From Candidatus Bathyarchaeota archaeon (GTDB taxonomy: Archaea > Thermoproteota > Bathyarchaeia > Bathyarchaeales > Bathycorpusculaceae), in contig JAOZIH010000009.1 in the NCBI GenBank assembly GCA_026014545.1, positions 1 to 64,000 on the forward strand: DNA of 64,000 nt, read 5' to 3'. This document shows, one piece after another, positions 61,509 through 64,000 of the stretch. The notes beneath the pieces are model-generated. The model was not told the DNA's origin, made no database searches, and saw nothing but the letters and a program-made list of their open reading frames with translations. The translations under genes were made by a program, and so were the position numbers. Numbering within the stretch: position 1 is the first letter of the stretch; every line of letters begins with the position of its first letter.

Positions 61509-63116
61509 ATGAGCGAACGTGTACAAAAAAACAGTTCTTATCTAAATGGCAAATCGACCGTTGGAACAACGACACGCGTTAAAGATACTAGCACCGTAAG
61601 CGGCATGTGCCCCATATGCATCCACGACTGCCCTGTCCTTTGCGAAATCAGCCTATCTGCCTTTCGAGGAAGAGAAGCGCTCTATCCCGATCCAAGCCAA
61701 TTCGGAACAAGCACTGCTGGTGCGCTGAAAGACTATGGGCTTGACTGGTCTCACTTTAATGTTCAAGCTAGTCTCTTCGAGGTTCACGGAATAAAAGAAG
61801 ATTCAGACGTTGCCATCTTTCCCAATGTAAACACTGAAACCAAAGTTGGTGGAATACCTCTAAAACTTCCAATAATAACCGGTGCTTTCGGCTCAACAGA
61901 CGTGGCGCGCTTGAACTGGGATGGCTTAGCTGTTGGCGCTGCGCTTTCAGGAGTGATGATCACAATCGGCGAGAACGTTTGCGGCATGGATCCAGAGGCT
62001 AAAATCGAAAATGGCAAGGTAACGTACTCGAAGGAGCTAAAACGGAGAGTCGACGCGTTCAGAAAGTTCTGGGACGGTAAATACGGCGACGTCGTAATTC
62101 AAACAAACGTGGAAGATCAAAGGCTAGGCGTAGATGTCTATGCTCTGTCAAAATTGGAAGTCAACGTTATTGAGCGAAAGTGGGGGCAAGGCGCCAAAGC
62201 CATAGGCGGAGAAGTGCGCATAAGAAACCTTGAAAAGGCTATTCTACTGAAAAAGAGAGGCTACATTGTCATCCCCGACCCGGAAGACCCAATAGTTCAA
62301 GAAGCCTTCAAAGAAGGCGTGTTCAATACCTTCGAGAGACACAGTCGAGTGGGCATACCTAAAGAGAAATCCTTTATTGAAGACATAGAATGGCTCAGAA
62401 AGCAAGGTGCAAAACATGTTTTCCTAAAAACAGGCGCCTACAGACCATCCGCTGTTGCATATACTATGAAATTTGCTTCAGAAGCCAAAATCGACGCGTT
62501 ATCTTTCGACGGCGCAGGCGGCGGAACAGGCATGAGCCCGGTGCCAATGATGGATGAAATGAGCATTCCAACAGTGTACTTAGAAGCGATTGTTCTGAGA
62601 TGCGCACAGATACTAAAGAAAAAAGGTCGCCATGTTCCTGACCTAGTAATAGCTGGCGGCTTCATTGAGGAAACATCGATTCTCAAGGCCATAGCATTGA
62701 GCAACTTCGGCGGAGGACCGCTGGTAAAGGCGGTACTGATGGGACGTGCACCAATCACGGCTGTCATGAAATCTAGCTACTTCGCGAAACTGGCTAAAGA
62801 AGGCAAATTGCCAAAACCCTTCGCGGAAAAATACGGCACCGCCCCTGAGAAATTCTTCATAGCAACTCCAGAACTGAAGACAAAATATGGAAAACGCTTC
62901 AGTGAGATACCGCTAGAAGCTATGGGTCTTTACACCTACTTAACAGATAGAATAGGCGTAGGACTGAAACAGTTGATGGCTGGCGCGCGAAAATGGAAAC
63001 TTGACTTGCTCGACAGAAACGATCTAATGAGCTTGTCTGAAAGAGCCGCCAAAGTCACTGGAATCCCAATGGCTGACGAAGTTGAAAAAGACGCAATAGA
63101 GAGAATTCTCGCATAA
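61509..63116 (+). CDS. FMN-dependent glutamate synthase-family protein
   Basis: GltB-type FMN/FeS synthase domain protein. An N-terminal Cys-rich stretch (CPICIHDCPVLCE) may bind an iron-sulfur cluster. The TIM-barrel part has KVGGIPLKLPIITGAFGS, LSFDGAGGGTGMSPVPMMDE and VIAGGFIEETSIL. 535 residues. GGGTGA lies 5 nt before the ATG at 61509, so the reading from 61482 is rejected. No glutaminase domain is fused, so the ammonia source is external. Confidence 0.85.
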   Translation: MSERVQKNSSYLNGKSTVGTTTRVKDTSTVSGMCPICIHDCPVLCEISLSAFRGREALYPDPSQFGTSTAGALKDYGLDWSHFNVQASLFEVHGIKEDSDVAIFPNVNTETKVGGIPLKLPIITGAFGSTDVARLNWDGLAVGAALSGVMITIGENVCGMDPEAKIENGKVTYSKELKRRVDAFRKFWDGKYGDVVIQTNVEDQRLGVDVYALSKLEVNVIERKWGQGAKAIGGEVRIRNLEKAILLKKRGYIVIPDPEDPIVQEAFKEGVFNTFERHSRVGIPKEKSFIEDIEWLRKQGAKHVFLKTGAYRPSAVAYTMKFASEAKIDALSFDGAGGGTGMSPVPMMDEMSIPTVYLEAIVLRCAQILKKKGRHVPDLVIAGGFIEETSILKAIALSNFGGGPLVKAVLMGRAPITAVMKSSYFAKLAKEGKLPKPFAEKYGTAPEKFFIATPELKTKYGKRFSEIPLEAMGLYTYLTDRIGVGLKQLMAGARKWKLDLLDRNDLMSLSERAAKVTGIPMADEVEKDAIERILA

Positions 63117-63277
63117 CTACGCCCATATCTCTCTTTTTCTAATCTTCCAATAGTTTGCTAAATTTTCTGGTTTTGTGAATCTAGCAGTCTAATTCGAGGC
63201 GGCATTCGGCAAATATTTGTTTTTGAATGAAGTGGAATCCAAAAATATGATACAGTGAGACGCGGATTATGTAGTCT

Positions 63278-63763
63278 TCATTGGTTATCGTATTTCTCGA
63301 CTTCATTATTCATTATGACCAGTTCTACACCAGCTTGCTTAAACAACGCTACAGAATCCGCGTCTACATGATACCTTTTCTCACAAACAACCCGCTTGAT
63401 GCCCGCGTTTATTATCATCATCGCGCATGTTCTGCATGGCGTCATCTTGCAGTAAAGCGTTGACCCCTCAAGAGGAATACCAAACCGTGCGGCCTGAATA
63501 ATCGCGTTCTGCTCAGCGTGAAGAGTTCGCACACAATGCTGCGTTATGTTGCCATTATAATCAATAACTTTACGCAAGTCATGACCGACTTCGTCGCAGT
63601 GCGGCAGCCCCGCGGGTGAACCTACATAACCAGTTGTCATTATTCGCTTGTCCTTAACGATAACGCAACCGCATTTTCCGCGGTCACATGTGGCGCGCTT
63701 AGCAACGGCTTCACAGAGGTCTAGGAAGTACCTGTCCCAATCAGGTCTTGATTTGCCTGTCAT
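63278..63763 (-). CDS. deoxycytidylate (dCMP) deaminase family protein
   Basis: Zinc deaminase producing dUMP for dTMP synthesis, or a ComEB-like relative. The zinc site is HAEQNAIIQAA and MTPCRTCAMMIINAG. N-terminal WDRYFLDLCEAVAKRATCDR with a second Cys/His set (CGC, HC) as in the phage/archaeal dCMP deaminase group. 161 residues. Confidence 0.88.
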   Translation of the reverse strand: MTGKSRPDWDRYFLDLCEAVAKRATCDRGKCGCVIVKDKRIMTTGYVGSPAGLPHCDEVGHDLRKVIDYNGNITQHCVRTLHAEQNAIIQAARFGIPLEGSTLYCKMTPCRTCAMMIINAGIKRVVCEKRYHVDADSVALFKQAGVELVIMNNEVEKYDNQ

Positions 63764-63844
63764 CTGTATCAGCTCTCGAGCCGTCTAAACATTCATAAAA
63801 CAAATTAATAAACCTAAATAGGCTATTCTCCGCCATCCGCAGCG

Positions 63845-64000
63845 TCATTTCTGGAAAATGTGGATTTCTCTGCCAATTTTATGCCTCTCTTCAATGTCCA
63901 CGAAAGACGCTATTGCAGTCAATGCGTCTGGCACTTTAACGTCTTCCGCAAAATGTTCTTTTTTGAAAGGATAAACACGTTGAAAGCCTGTTTCCAAAAT
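63845..64000 (-). CDS. C-terminal end of an unidentified gene (partial)
   Basis: The last 51 residues of a minus-strand gene whose start lies beyond the window: ILETGFQRVYPFKKEHFAED, then VDIEERHKIGREIHIFQK before the stop. The family cannot be named from this fragment. Confidence 0.65.
   Translation of the reverse strand: MLETGFQRVYPFKKEHFAEDVKVPDALTAIASFVDIEERHKIGREIHIFQK

Noticed and set aside
1-64000. tRNA, rRNA or insertion sequences
   Set aside because: No TPsiC-loop pattern with acceptor stem, no rRNA segment and no transposase-like reading was found by eye; a tRNA scan was not possible.

Overview
The window is archaeal and carries a dense set of information-processing genes. It encodes PCNA, both primase subunits, Gins51, Fen1, both subunits of DNA polymerase D, Orc1/Cdc6, both RFC subunits, HerA/NurA, endonucleases V and Q, a group II thermosome, hypusinated aIF5A, SRP54, Pus10, Rpo4 and Rpo12, Elf1, Sec61-beta, Taw1/Trm5 and geranylgeranylglyceryl-phosphate synthase. 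PolD excludes Crenarchaeota sensu stricto, while Elf1-like and translin-family genes fit a TACK lineage. I infer a Bathyarchaeia-like organism of moderate GC, but no rRNA or marker tree is available to confirm this. No tRNA, rRNA, CRISPR array, insertion sequence or intein was seen.

Layout. 163-3872 is a tightly coupled replisome operon on the minus strand (pcn-priL-priS-gins51), followed by pcm and fen1. 5.9-12.7 kb holds a secreted-protein/wHTH pair, the Zn-ribbon/EF-1beta pair, Hsp20, a metallophosphoesterase/IMPase pair and small enzymes. 12.8-17.3 kb has EndoQ and TldD/PmbA. 17.4-21.2 kb is an alpha-glucan operon (GH57, small wHTH protein, N-terminal-only glycosyltransferase, full GT4). 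22.4-25.8 kb has DUF429-DP1 facing Orc1/Cdc6. 25.8-26.6 kb is an AT-rich gene-free region that I propose as a replication origin: three ORB-like boxes, two of them in opposite orientation around an AT-rich core, plus two palindromes 30 bp apart. 26.6-29.7 kb is wHTH-NurA-HerA. 29.7-31.6 kb holds two unknown minus-strand genes, one a membrane-anchored coiled-coil wHTH protein, surrounded by dispersed ATCACA heptamers. Then follow nitrilase/NadE, Elf1-GGGPS, PolD large subunit, Sec61-beta, DUF2070, Nob1-NAD kinase, aIF5A, a C/D-box sRNA candidate, SRP54, the Pus10-L21e-Rpo4-DUF655-KsgA-methyltransferase operon, Trm5, Rpo12, a large surface protein, Taw1, translin-EndoV, thermosome-Hsp20, clamp loader, glutamate synthase and dCMP deaminase.

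How it fits together. Most of a replication fork (primase, PolD, clamp, clamp loader, a GINS subunit, Fen1, initiator) and a likely origin lie within about 60 kb, together with enzymes acting on deaminated bases (EndoQ, EndoV) and on nucleotide pools (dCMP deaminase, MazG).

Oddities. Five genes are interrupted: pcm by a 31-nt insert at a family-conserved junction with weak bulge-helix-bulge character, and a wHTH membrane gene, nurA, a COG1751 gene and nob1 by one- or two-base indels, mostly at short homopolymers. A wHTH gene at 38121 has a strong Shine-Dalgarno but an AUC codon where the start should be. Small genes for Sec61-beta (38764) and Rpo12 (50444) are also described.
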